From a bacterium (GTDB lineage: Bacteria > Patescibacteriota > Saccharimonadia > CAILAD01 > GCA-016700035), in assembly GCA_020854115.1 (NCBI GenBank), contig JADZGC010000009.1, positions 1 through 36,543 of the forward strand: a stretch of DNA of 36,543 nucleotides, in the 5' to 3' direction. The position numbers and the translations under genes were made by a program. Every line of letters starts with the position of its first letter. Positions within the stretch are counted from its first letter, which is position 1. This document shows positions 8,656 to 17,068 of this stretch, one piece after another. A model generated the notes under the pieces. The model was not told where the DNA came from, searched no databases, and saw only the letters and a program-made list of their open reading frames with translations.

Positions 8656-9591
8656 ATGCTATTTCTTCGACGTTTCTTCTTGGCGCTCATCGGACTAATC
8701 TTCCCACTGATCCTTATCGGCCATACAATCACATACTTGCTCAATTCTGGTGTAAGTACGAACGCCCTCCTCAAACAATCCGGCGCCTACTCAATCGCTG
8801 CTGAACAAATGCGCAGCGTCATTATCGGCTCTCAGCGAATCCCCGAACAATACCAAACTATTTTCAACAAGTCAGTTAATGACGCAATCACTGACCAATC
8901 CGTAGAGTCAGTTATCCAGCCGGCATTGGTTGATATTGTAATCTGGATGCAGCAGCCACAAGACACTCCAGCGCCTGACGTAATACTTATCATTAAGCCG
9001 ATCAAGGATTCATTATTAGTGGCCCTACAGGCGAACGAACTGCCCGCGCCTGAGCTGAATTTTTTCTCCACCACCCTCACACAACAAGTACCGGATCAAA
9101 TCAAGCTATCCGGCCTGCAACAACTCACTGGTGCGCAAGGTGCGCAAACAACCACAACGTCAGCCGAGGGTTCTCCTGAGAGTTTTCAGACTACTGTCCA
9201 ATCGATCAAGAACACGTATACACTGATACAAAATAGCCTAGTTGCGCTCACCATTCTGGCTCTATGTCTTATCGCCGGATACGCACTTTCGGCTCGCGCC
9301 TCGCGCGTCAATATGATGATGGCACCGGCGCTATTACTAGCCATCGAGAGCGCCTTACTATTTACGCTAGCTATCGCGCTGCCCATGCTCGCCAAATCGT
9401 CAGGCGCTATCACGCTCACTGACTTGCCATTGCGCATAGCGGGTCAAATTGCCACACAAGTCACATTCCCAAGTGCGGTGACCTGGGTCATAGCAACCAT
9501 CATCTACGTATTAAGCCTCTTACTATGGCGACGCAACACGGTGCGCAGACAAGGCGGTCCGATCATAAAAACTAACTTACCGCGACGCTAA
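8656..9591 (+). CDS. Hypothetical membrane protein with large exoplasmic domain
   Basis: I do not recognise this 311-aa protein. One N-terminal hydrophobic helix (~residues 7-30) is followed by a polar ~150-residue domain rich in Gln, Pro, Thr and Ser that should face outside, then three helices (~190-212, 218-245, 270-292) and a short basic cytoplasmic tail. This layout suggests an envelope protein. It ends 4 bp before the end of the convergent carotenoid fusion gene, and I see no terminator between them. Confidence 0.75.
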   Translation: MLFLRRFFLALIGLIFPLILIGHTITYLLNSGVSTNALLKQSGAYSIAAEQMRSVIIGSQRIPEQYQTIFNKSVNDAITDQSVESVIQPALVDIVIWMQQPQDTPAPDVILIIKPIKDSLLVALQANELPAPELNFFSTTLTQQVPDQIKLSGLQQLTGAQGAQTTTTSAEGSPESFQTTVQSIKNTYTLIQNSLVALTILALCLIAGYALSARASRVNMMMAPALLLAIESALLFTLAIALPMLAKSSGAITLTDLPLRIAGQIATQVTFPSAVTWVIATIIYVLSLLLWRRNTVRRQGGPIIKTNLPRR

Positions 9592-9595
9592 ATGC

Positions 9596-11650
9596 TTATA
9601 ATAGCTCGGTGCGCTTTTGCCACCGAGGCTTGAGTAATTCATACTGCAACGCCGACAGCAGTAATAGAAACATTACCAATACATTCGTAACTGGCGCCAA
9701 CACTTGTGCTAAGAGATTTTGCTTGCTCTCCCAAGCGACAACCCAACGGGTCACAAGCTGCGAAAAAATTGCAATCAATGACAGCATAAACATACTTTGA
9801 TCTTCCTTCATGAGGGCAATAACTGCCACAACCAACGGTCCAGTAAATAGTACCAAGCCGCCAAGAAACAACATCCAAACAATGGGGAAGTGGAAACGGA
9901 GCGCAGGATAGAATCGCTGGATGTCGTCGGCCAAAATTGAACGCAGATCTTGATGATTTTGACTTGTAGCCAAATCACTTGCTCGATACAGGCCAGCCTT
10001 TAGCCCATACTGACGGGCTCGATGGAAGAGCTCATGCTCTTCGAGCGGACTAGCCCTAACCATGCGAAATCCGCCCAGATCACGCACAGGATCAATTGCT
10101 AGCGCCAACACGCCACCGTGCACGGTCGAGCGCTCTGGAGCGTGCATTTGCATGTAAGCCGCCGGATAGGCTGCCAAAAGTAAATATTGATTGTGACTAA
10201 GAATTGTTTTTTGAGCTAATGATTTGTTTTGATCGGCAGGTAGGAGCGAGAGTAACTGTAAACGCTTCGTCGACATGGTGCTCGCGATTTGCGCCAGTGC
10301 GTTCGGATGAAGTACTGTGTCTGCAGACAGCAAGACAGCGTATTCACCAGTCGCTTTCTTGATCAGCTGGTCTGCAGCCCAGGCTTGAATACTCCAGCCC
10401 TTTTTAATTGGATCAATTTTTGTTATACGCAGCTTCGGATCTTCGTACGATCGCGCAATTTTGAGCGTATTATCCTCAGAACTAAGATCTACGAACAAAA
10501 TCTCAAAATCAGGATAATTTTGACCGAGCGCTGCCAATAATGTACTCGCGATATTCTCCACCTGATTATAGGCGTAAATCAGTATGGAAATGCGCGGCCA
10601 CTCATCAAGTCGTGTGGTTGCTGGGCGACGGAAAAGTGCTAGATTGTACATAATTAGCCCCAACTGAGCAAAGCTAGTCAAGGTGGTAGTGATCAGAAAA
10701 ATCTCATACTTCGCCACACCAACCTGAAATGGGTCAATATTCCACAGAATAAGCTGTGTGAGCCAAAAACCGACGATAAAATTCAGCCACATGAAGTTTG
10801 TCCACCCTCGTCGATAAAGATGTGACCGCGCATCGGAAGTGTACTTGAGGAAAAAGCTGGCGTTGAGCACATAGGGGAGGAGCATGACTGCCGCCAAGAC
10901 CGTAAGCGGTGGTTGGATAAACGCCACGCTTAAGCACGACAAACTATACATGACGATCGTAAAACGAATCGTTTGCCGAGCACCCCATTGCGTAGCTATC
11001 GAACGAATACCAGCGGCTCGATCAGGCTCGATGTCCTGGATCGCCCCGAGAGCGTGTGAAGCCACACCCCAGAAGAAGAATGCTGTCAGCGGCAAATCAA
11101 GTATTTGATGCGTGGGGCCTACGAGCATACCTATGAATGCCGGTCCAACAAAATGCAATGATGAGTTGATTGAATCGAGCAAGGGGACCTCCTTGAAGCG
11201 CAAGCCTTTCAACGAATAGGTATGCGCCAACACCACCACCACGAGCATGGCAAGTAATCCGGCAGGCTCCAAAACAGTCCATATCCAAACCCCCCAAATC
11301 AGCGTTGTAGCTGCAATTGCCAGCCAAATAACATGACGCCGTTCAGGTGCGACAATACTACCCTCGATACCACCCTTGCGGTCATTTTGCAGATCAGATT
11401 CATAATCAAAGATATCATTAACGCCGTAGAGCAGAATATTATATGGAAAAAGAAAATAGCTAGCGAGAACCCAGAAGGTCATCGAGATCTGTCCGCCAGC
11501 GAAAAAATACGCCACTACAAAAGGCACTGCCGTATTGATCCAGCTGACCGGGCGACTGGCTAATAAAATAGCTCGCACACTCTCCAAAAAATCATCGCTT
11601 CGAGCGCGATTTTTTGGAGAGTGCTGTGGTTGCTTGATAGATTTTTTCAT
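9596..11650 (-). CDS. UbiA-type lycopene elongase fused to GT2 glycosyltransferase
   Basis: A 684-aa two-domain membrane protein. Residues ~25-330 form a UbiA prenyltransferase with both Asp motifs: NDIFDYESD (78-86) and DIEPD (206-210). Near lycopene-cyclase genes this subfamily adds C5 prenyl units to lycopene (CrtEb/lycopene elongase), giving C50 carotenoids. Residues ~354-590 are a GT2 glycosyltransferase (ISILIYAYNQ start, SAD metal-binding-type motif, EEHELFHRA), followed by C-terminal hydrophobic helices. Elongase and glycosyltransferase are usually separate genes, so this fusion implies sequential elongation and glycosylation. The start overlaps the upstream cyclase gene by 59 bp. The exact sugar and regiochemistry are unknown; a menaquinone-type UbiA is less likely given the context. 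Confidence 0.8.
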   Translation of the reverse strand: MKKSIKQPQHSPKNRARSDDFLESVRAILLASRPVSWINTAVPFVVAYFFAGGQISMTFWVLASYFLFPYNILLYGVNDIFDYESDLQNDRKGGIEGSIVAPERRHVIWLAIAATTLIWGVWIWTVLEPAGLLAMLVVVVLAHTYSLKGLRFKEVPLLDSINSSLHFVGPAFIGMLVGPTHQILDLPLTAFFFWGVASHALGAIQDIEPDRAAGIRSIATQWGARQTIRFTIVMYSLSCLSVAFIQPPLTVLAAVMLLPYVLNASFFLKYTSDARSHLYRRGWTNFMWLNFIVGFWLTQLILWNIDPFQVGVAKYEIFLITTTLTSFAQLGLIMYNLALFRRPATTRLDEWPRISILIYAYNQVENIASTLLAALGQNYPDFEILFVDLSSEDNTLKIARSYEDPKLRITKIDPIKKGWSIQAWAADQLIKKATGEYAVLLSADTVLHPNALAQIASTMSTKRLQLLSLLPADQNKSLAQKTILSHNQYLLLAAYPAAYMQMHAPERSTVHGGVLALAIDPVRDLGGFRMVRASPLEEHELFHRARQYGLKAGLYRASDLATSQNHQDLRSILADDIQRFYPALRFHFPIVWMLFLGGLVLFTGPLVVAVIALMKEDQSMFMLSLIAIFSQLVTRWVVAWESKQNLLAQVLAPVTNVLVMFLLLLSALQYELLKPRWQKRTELL

Positions 11651-11939
11651 ATTGTTTCAGCCAGTATTCATATAGTGCCTGGGCCATATACAATCCTACC
11701 ACCAAGTAGGCCATATCTTCTATCGGCCACGAGATCATTTTGATACCCAACACTTTATTCCAGTCGTAGCGCACAATCGGCAACGACGTCAGGTACGTGT
11801 TAAATACGACCATCATAAGGTAGCAAATAAGAGCAACTTTTAGGATTCGAGGAGTTGCTCGATAGCGTACTCGCTGAACAATAAGCCACGCGAAAAGCAT
11901 AAACACGAGACAGAGCAGGAGATAGATATACTGTTTCAT
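11592..11939 (-). CDS. Lycopene cyclase subunit (CrtYd/CrtYf-like)
   Basis: Small membrane protein (115 aa, three helices) of the heterodimeric lycopene cyclase domain family. The family pattern is visible: RYDWNKVLGIKMISWPIEDMAY, with the paired acidic residues of PIED. With its partner it cyclises lycopene or elongated C50 chains at the membrane. Its ATG overlaps the stop of the partner gene (ATGA), as expected for a stoichiometric heterodimer. The C-terminus is basic. Confidence 0.78.
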   Translation of the reverse strand: MKQYIYLLLCLVFMLFAWLIVQRVRYRATPRILKVALICYLMMVVFNTYLTSLPIVRYDWNKVLGIKMISWPIEDMAYLVVGLYMAQALYEYWLKQYEKIYQATTALSKKSRSKR

Positions 11940-12313
11940 TGCGTCGCTCGCGCTTTGGGGTGTTTTTCTTCTTGTGACTTATGCGCTTCACATTCTTCCA
12001 CAATGCGTGAAACAAGCAATATGACATAACTAAGGAGCGTCAGAAAGAGCACTTCCTCTATCGGGAAATCTGGAGTCAAAAAATACAACCCGAGCACGTA
12101 GCGTGGGTTCGCGAAGAATATCTTGAGCCATATCCCAGCTGCATACCAGATACTAAAGAACAGCACCAAGCAGCCAATCGTCGCGAGCGCAGCGCGACGG
12201 GACGGCACACCGCGCCATAGGAGCAATCTATATCGCCAATCAAGCAGCGCGAGTCCAGCCAGAGAAATGATCAGAATCAAGGCATATGCCCATGGAGTAT
12301 AGAGCCAAAACAT
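11936..12313 (-). CDS. Lycopene cyclase subunit (CrtYc/CrtYe-like)
   Basis: Partner subunit (125 aa from the chosen start) with three helices and the PIEE motif in FLTPDFPIEEVLF. Together with the coupled downstream subunit it makes a complete cyclase of the actinobacterial/archaeal type. Three in-frame Met codons compete (12340, 12322, 12313). I chose 12313, giving MFWLYTPW, because TATAAT at 12321-12326 lies 7 nt upstream, the leaderless geometry seen elsewhere here. The longer starts would overlap the divergent crtI remnant. The C-terminus is charged (EECEAHKSQEEKHPK). Confidence 0.78.
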   Translation of the reverse strand: MFWLYTPWAYALILIISLAGLALLDWRYRLLLWRGVPSRRAALATIGCLVLFFSIWYAAGIWLKIFFANPRYVLGLYFLTPDFPIEEVLFLTLLSYVILLVSRIVEECEAHKSQEEKHPKARATQ

Positions 12314-12320
12314 ATATTCC

Positions 12321-12326
12321 ATTATA
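12321..12326 (-). promoter_or_regulatory. -10 box for the leftward carotenoid arm
   Basis: On the minus strand TATAAT ends 7 nt before the ATG at 12313. It lies immediately upstream of the first codon of the divergent crtI remnant, so the two carotenoid arms share almost no intergenic space. Confidence 0.45.
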
Positions 12327-12338
12327 GTCTGATGAGAC

Positions 12339-13487
12339 ATGGCAAAACGCAAAAAAACAAATTATTGTAATTGGAGCTGACGTCGGCGGACTGTGTGCTG
12401 CTGCACGTCTCGCACGCGACGGACACGACGTATCGGTCTATGAAAAAGAATCGACCGTTGGCGGTCGAGCTCATCTCATCAAACAAGATGGCTATACGTT
12501 TGACACCGGCCCGACAATCCTAATGATGACCGATGTCCTTTACGACACCTTTGAATACCGTGGGGGTCGCTCGATGGCTGCGCATCACTTTCGTAATTAG
12601 AAACCAACTACAAGACCTGGTTTCCGGACGGAGAAACCATTGAGGTGAGTCCAACCTTCCTCGCTTCATTAAAGAACTTGCCCGCATAGATCCGAACGCA
12701 CCCGAGCAGTTCTACCGATATTTTGTAGATGCTGCAAAGATCTATCGACTCGCTCGATCGAATTCTATTGACAAAAACTTTGACAAATTCCGAGACTTCA
12801 TAGGTGTCAGTGCTGGCACAGAGCTCCTTAAGCGCAGGGGACTGATGAAACTATATTCATTCGTATCACGCTACTTTGATGGTTTGCCTCTGCGTCAACT
12901 CTTCAGCTTCCAATCGATGTATCGTGGGATCACGCCGTACGGGGCCCCGGCGGCATGCTCAGTTATAATGTGTACTTTTCGGATGACTTCAAGCACAACC
13001 TCGAGAAGATCTTCCACGCCCGCGTACTCCCAAAAGATCCAGCCTTTTATGTCCATATCCCGACTAAAACCGATCCTTCATTGGCGCCGAAGAACAAACA
13101 CGTAATCTACGTCCTTGTGCCCGTCCCAAGTCTGGAGGCAGAGGTTGATTGGCTGACAGCCATCGAACAAACTCACGAACGAGTACTTGAGCGGATGCAA
13201 GCCATCATGGACCTAAAGCTCAATAAAAAGATTGAGACCGAAGCTGTATTCACCCCCCGAAGATTTTCTCAATCGTTTCAATCTCACAGACAGCTCGGCG
13301 TTCGGCCTGAGCCACTATTTCTTTTAAGTCTGGCTATTCTCGCCCGCATAATGTCAGTCGTGACATCAAAGGCCTCTACTTTGTCGGCGCCTCAACTTAT
13401 CCCGGTAGTGGTGTACCAATGGTCACGCTTTCTGGTAAGCTGGTTGCAGAACGCATACAGAAAGATCTAGAGAATGGAACCAACTGA
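12339..13487 (+). pseudogene. crtI: Broken phytoene desaturase (crtI)
   Basis: Remnant of a FAD-dependent phytoene desaturase, which would convert phytoene to lycopene. The homologous pieces lie in order but in shifting frames: IIVIGADVGGL (dinucleotide fold, second Gly replaced by Asp) then FDTGPTILMM; LETNYKTWFPDGETIEVSP; RIDPNAPEQFYRYF through SFQSMYRGITPYGAP; SYNVYFSDDF through HVIYVLVPVP; then FTPEDFLNRFNL and GLYFVGASTYPGSGVPM to the ancestral TGA at 13485. I count frame changes near 12351-12357 (A7), ~12572, ~12655, ~13252 (C6) and ~13344, a TAA within the second piece (~12597), and an internal loss of roughly 150-200 codons near 12945. Some breaks sit in homopolymers, but the deletion and nonsense codon do not. 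Confidence 0.85.
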
Positions 13488-14553
13488 CAGACTTCAGCAA
13501 CGAATCAAGCGCATAAAGACCAGCATCGACGGAGAGCTTGCCAAGCTGTGGGACAAAAAGATCGACGAAGCGGCCAAGATCGACGCCCAATATAAGCGCC
13601 TCCTGAGCGAGATGAAAAAATTCAGCCTGCGGGGCGGGAAGCGGCTGCGTCCGTATTTAGTATCGCTCGGCTATGAAGTGGCAGGTGGTAAGCACGAAAA
13701 AGACGCTATTCAGCTCGGCGTAGCCTGGGAACTGTATCATCTGTTTGCTGTGATTCATGACGACATCATGGATCAAGATGACCAACGTTATGGCGGCCCA
13801 AATATTGCCGGTGCGTATCGGCGACTCCTGCGTCGCCGACTGACCGATTCGCAAACAGAACTCCATGCTCGCAATGTGGCTCTCCTAGCGGGCGACATTG
13901 CGCTCGGCATGTCGCACGAAGTCATAGACACGATGTCAGTGGACATCGAGCTCCGAGCCCAGCTCAAAAAAGAGCTTAATCAGCTTCATTTTCATCTCGC
14001 AGCCGGTCAGCAACTTGATGATCTAGCTAGTACCGAAGCACATCTCAAGATCGATAAGATCAAGAAAATCTACATGCTTAAGACCGCTCGTTACAGCATG
14101 ATCACACCCCTCCGCAGTGGCGCGATTCTTGCTGGCGGCAATCCTACCATCCTCAACATTCTCGGGCGCTACGGACTGCATGCTGGAATTGCCTATCAGA
14201 TTGTCGATGATCTGATAGGTATGTTTGGTACTACGCGTGAGATCGGCAAACCGAATATTTCTGACCTACGTGAAGGAAAGCGAACTCTCTTGATGCATTA
14301 TGGCTTTCAATTTGCTGACGATACTCAAACGACCATTCTAAAGAAATTCTTCGGTAACACCTCCGTCACCCAAAACGATCTCAAGCTCGTGCGCAAAATC
14401 CTTACAGGTAATGGTGCGAAAGCAAAGACGACCTTTTTGGCTCAAGAAGAAGGGAAGCGCGCCAAGCAAGCTATTGGTAAACTCGCGTTACCGGGTGGGC
14501 TTGGCGATGAATTTACCGCGCTCACTGACTATTTGGTGAGCCGAACGAAATGA
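13474..14553 (+). CDS. crtE: Geranylgeranyl diphosphate synthase (polyprenyl synthetase)
   Basis: Condenses IPP with allylic diphosphates to make the C20 precursor of carotenoids. The 359-aa protein has GGKRLRP (54-60, IPP binding), the first Asp-rich motif DDIMD (96-100) followed by Arg, and the second motif as DDLIG (~245-249), where the last Asp is replaced by Gly as in some actinobacterial IdsA-type enzymes. It is apparently intact, starts within the last codons of the broken crtI, and overlaps crtB by an ATGA, so the two synthases are coupled. It might also serve quinone or lipid-carrier synthesis, which would explain its retention. Confidence 0.88.
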   Translation: MEPTDRLQQRIKRIKTSIDGELAKLWDKKIDEAAKIDAQYKRLLSEMKKFSLRGGKRLRPYLVSLGYEVAGGKHEKDAIQLGVAWELYHLFAVIHDDIMDQDDQRYGGPNIAGAYRRLLRRRLTDSQTELHARNVALLAGDIALGMSHEVIDTMSVDIELRAQLKKELNQLHFHLAAGQQLDDLASTEAHLKIDKIKKIYMLKTARYSMITPLRSGAILAGGNPTILNILGRYGLHAGIAYQIVDDLIGMFGTTREIGKPNISDLREGKRTLLMHYGFQFADDTQTTILKKFFGNTSVTQNDLKLVRKILTGNGAKAKTTFLAQEEGKRAKQAIGKLALPGGLGDEFTALTDYLVSRTK

Positions 14554-15389
14554 GTGGTTTGCGCGCCAGCTACAAGGCGTGCGCTCGAATCACACGCCGA
14601 GCCAGTTCGAGCTTCGCACTCACAACCTATCTATTTGACACCGAAAGCCGACGAGCCATCCAGGCGCTGTATGCATTCTGTCGCATAGCCGATGATATTG
14701 CAGATGACCCCCAGCTGTCGGCACGGACTAAGCGACAGCGATTGTACGCCATGCGACGAGCACTCACCCTGCAAAAAATCCCGCCTATTCAACCCGAGAT
14801 ATGGCTAGCAGTCTTCGACACCGTTCGTCATCATCGACTCCCAATAGATGAACTCACCACAGTCATTGACGGTGTAACAAGTGATATTACATTTCGCCAA
14901 CCGCTCACCATTGGTGATCTCGATCGATATAGCTATCAGGTGGCTGGTGTGGTGGGAGTGCTCTGTGCGCGCATCCTTGGAGCCCCAAAGCGTTCGACAC
15001 TATTGGGGGCAAAGCAGCTTGGCATTGGCATGCAGTACGTCAACATAATCCGTGATTTCAGCGCCGACATCGACTTACAGCGCATTTACATCCCGCAAAG
15101 TGTTTTACGCGAAGCCCAACTCAGTCCGGCCGACCTCTTAGCACGTCGCAATCTAGTAGGACTGCAACGAGCTCTCACTATTCTGACCCGACGCGCCGAA
15201 ACGCATTTCGCACACGCCACCAAACACATCGACGATTTACACCCCCAATACCAACGACCCGTACGCTACGTGCTTGCGCAGTATAGCACGCTACTCGAAA
15301 GGATTAAGCAAAAGCAGTATACTGTATACAACCAGAGGGTGCGCTTGAGTCGACTCGAGAAACTCAAGCTCGTCTGGGATAATCGATAA
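14550..15389 (+). CDS. crtB: Phytoene synthase
   Basis: Joins two GGPP molecules head to head to form phytoene. The 279-aa length is typical. Both Asp-rich motifs are intact: DDIAD (48-52, within YAFCRIADDIADDP) and NIIRDFSADIDLQRIYIP (~165-182). The N-terminal FALTTYLF block is also typical. Squalene synthase is an alternative in this fold family, but linkage to GGPP synthase, lycopene cyclase and a crtI remnant favours phytoene synthase. Confidence 0.9.
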   Translation: MSGLRASYKACARITRRASSSFALTTYLFDTESRRAIQALYAFCRIADDIADDPQLSARTKRQRLYAMRRALTLQKIPPIQPEIWLAVFDTVRHHRLPIDELTTVIDGVTSDITFRQPLTIGDLDRYSYQVAGVVGVLCARILGAPKRSTLLGAKQLGIGMQYVNIIRDFSADIDLQRIYIPQSVLREAQLSPADLLARRNLVGLQRALTILTRRAETHFAHATKHIDDLHPQYQRPVRYVLAQYSTLLERIKQKQYTVYNQRVRLSRLEKLKLVWDNR

Positions 15390-15392
15390 TCA

Positions 15393-16715
15393 ATGGCACG
15401 AAACACTTCACCACACCACCTTGCCCGCCGTCACGTCACAGTAGACGGTATACGCTATTCACTCGAAAGCGGGCGTAAATTGCGACATATCCAGCCCACA
15501 GGCACCAAGCCAAGCAGCCATACAACAGCCCGTCACACTGAATACGACCCAACAGCGATGCACCCGCATCAAGTAAGCCATCCAGTCCTCCCGTTACCGA
15601 CCAGCCGTCAACACACAAATCGCCCTATCTCAGCGTGGCAAGTCATCACCCGGTCTCTACGCCAAAAGCAAGACCGACGAGCGTTTGACGCGGCACTCAT
15701 CATTTCATTATTATCGCCCGCATTCTGGCTTTGTGCAGCCCTACCTTGGGGCATCTTAGGTGTTACACAAAGTCAAAATCTGACAGTACAGCAAGGCTAT
15801 AGCCTCATTCGCGGACTTTTGACCGCCCCGTATAATCGGATTCTTCTCATCGCAGCCCTCGCTGTTGTTACGCTCTTGATTGTGTGGCTTATCAGACATG
15901 TCTTGCAGCTAGTCGGCTACGCTGCGAATCTTCGCCACATCGACCACCGTTCAGTAGACACCGAGGCATACAGTTGGCAAGCAATCGCGAAGTCCCACCG
16001 GCTCTTAGCGATTACATTGCTCGATATCTTGCTCGCGGCCGTCAGCCTCGGCGGACTCGTCATGATTACGCTGAAGATTATGAGTATTCAGACGGCACGC
16101 TTCGTAGCCTACCAGGGGCTCGTCGTCTATTTCGTCCTGTTATTTTGCTTACTCATCCTAGCTATATTGGCCGTACACCGAACACTGGCTCGCGTGATGT
16201 TGGCCGCAACAAATCAGTCAACTAGCTTCCTAATCGTTAAGAGCATAGGATTAAGTATCAAATCGCCATCCAAAACGCTTTGGTTTGGACTTTTTTGGTT
16301 ATTGGTCACACTAGCTACTGGCAGCCTAATTTTCGCAATTATATGGTCCACCACTAGCTACGGCCAGTTCACTGTTGGTCGCAACAACATCGCTAGAGCC
16401 GGCCTAACGCTCCTGTCTACATTCTTGCTCTATGCTACGATCGTCGGCTTTACACTTTGGTCGCAAGGGTATTGGTCGCTTGTGTACCACCATTTAGCGC
16501 ACATTAATTATCGATTGGCAGTTTCACAACTCATCGTCACACGACCACATGCCAAACCGCGGCGCTCAGCTATCTTACAAGTAGTCGTAGTAATGATTGG
16601 CGCTGGGATTAGTATCGTTATCGCGCTGTCGTTACTCAAGGCCCCCACTCAGCGCTTCTTCACCTCCCTCCAAGAACGACTGCCTGAGAATATTAGTGAT
16701 TTCATTGTGAGATAA
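15393..16715 (+). CDS. Hypothetical polytopic membrane protein
   Basis: I do not recognise this 440-aa protein. The first ~95 residues are polar, rich in His, Pro, Thr and Arg, and likely disordered and cytoplasmic. About seven hydrophobic helices follow (near 105-130, 150-170, 205-230, 240-262, 297-320, 335-355, 398-420). It begins 3 bp after crtB, so it may be co-transcribed with the carotenoid genes, but nothing in the sequence links it to carotenoid chemistry. Confidence 0.75.
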   Translation: MARNTSPHHLARRHVTVDGIRYSLESGRKLRHIQPTGTKPSSHTTARHTEYDPTAMHPHQVSHPVLPLPTSRQHTNRPISAWQVITRSLRQKQDRRAFDAALIISLLSPAFWLCAALPWGILGVTQSQNLTVQQGYSLIRGLLTAPYNRILLIAALAVVTLLIVWLIRHVLQLVGYAANLRHIDHRSVDTEAYSWQAIAKSHRLLAITLLDILLAAVSLGGLVMITLKIMSIQTARFVAYQGLVVYFVLLFCLLILAILAVHRTLARVMLAATNQSTSFLIVKSIGLSIKSPSKTLWFGLFWLLVTLATGSLIFAIIWSTTSYGQFTVGRNNIARAGLTLLSTFLLYATIVGFTLWSQGYWSLVYHHLAHINYRLAVSQLIVTRPHAKPRRSAILQVVVVMIGAGISIVIALSLLKAPTQRFFTSLQERLPENISDFIVR

Positions 16716-16741
16716 ACGTCTGTATAAGGAGAACAAAAGAA

Positions 16742-16770
16742 TTGACAGCACAACCACAACAGGGTAGAAT
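16742..16770 (+). promoter_or_regulatory. Consensus promoter of the secE-nusG-rplK-rplA operon
   Basis: TTGACA, 17-nt spacer, TAGAAT: an almost perfect sigma-70 promoter, expected for a highly expressed ribosomal protein operon. Predicted transcription start is about 16777. Confidence 0.8.
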
Positions 16771-16782
16771 AGCTCTTATAAG

Positions 16783-16802
16783 AAAGCCCTGGCGGCTTTT
16801 TT
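16783..16802 (+). terminator. Terminator-like hairpin just after the operon start
   Basis: AAAGCC, loop CTGGC, GGCTTT, continuing in T residues to 16802. It lies only a few nucleotides downstream of the predicted start at ~16777. It may end read-through from the upstream membrane protein gene, or act as an attenuator in the secE leader. Confidence 0.5.
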
Positions 16803-16840
16803 AGGTTGAGCACATTTTTAAGAATATTTACGAATAGCAA

Positions 16841-17026
16841 ATGAAACGACTGATCCGATATTTCAAAAGCTCTTATCACGAGCTTCGACGTGTAATCTGG
16901 CCAAACCGCCAACAAGCGATTTTTTTGACCAGCGTCGTCTTGATATTTACTGCAGTAGTAGCCATATACTTGGCCGGATTTGATCTATTGTTCCGTACGA
17001 TTCTCGAAAAACTGCTCACACGCTAA
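16841..17026 (+). CDS. secE: Protein translocase subunit SecE
   Basis: Clamp subunit of the SecYEG translocon. The 61-aa protein has the single-helix form of SecE: an amphipathic N-terminal part with the conserved ELRRVIWPNRQQA, then one membrane helix (FLTSVVLIFTAVVAIYLAGF). It sits directly before nusG, the standard bacterial order. No Shine-Dalgarno sequence precedes the ATG. Confidence 0.92.
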   Translation: MKRLIRYFKSSYHELRRVIWPNRQQAIFLTSVVLIFTAVVAIYLAGFDLLFRTILEKLLTR

Positions 17027-17068
17027 AGCACCGAGTAAATTAATAATAAGCGAGCAATAAGCAATCAC

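Noticed and set aside
12351-13350. crtI breaks explained purely as sequencing errors
   Set aside because: Some breaks are in homopolymers (A7, C6), but the missing middle and the nonsense codon are not, and neighbouring genes have clean frames. Still worth checking with reads.
12339-13470. crtI breaks explained by programmed frameshifting or recoding
   Set aside because: There are too many shifts, a nonsense codon and a large internal loss; no slippery-site plus structure pattern is repeated.
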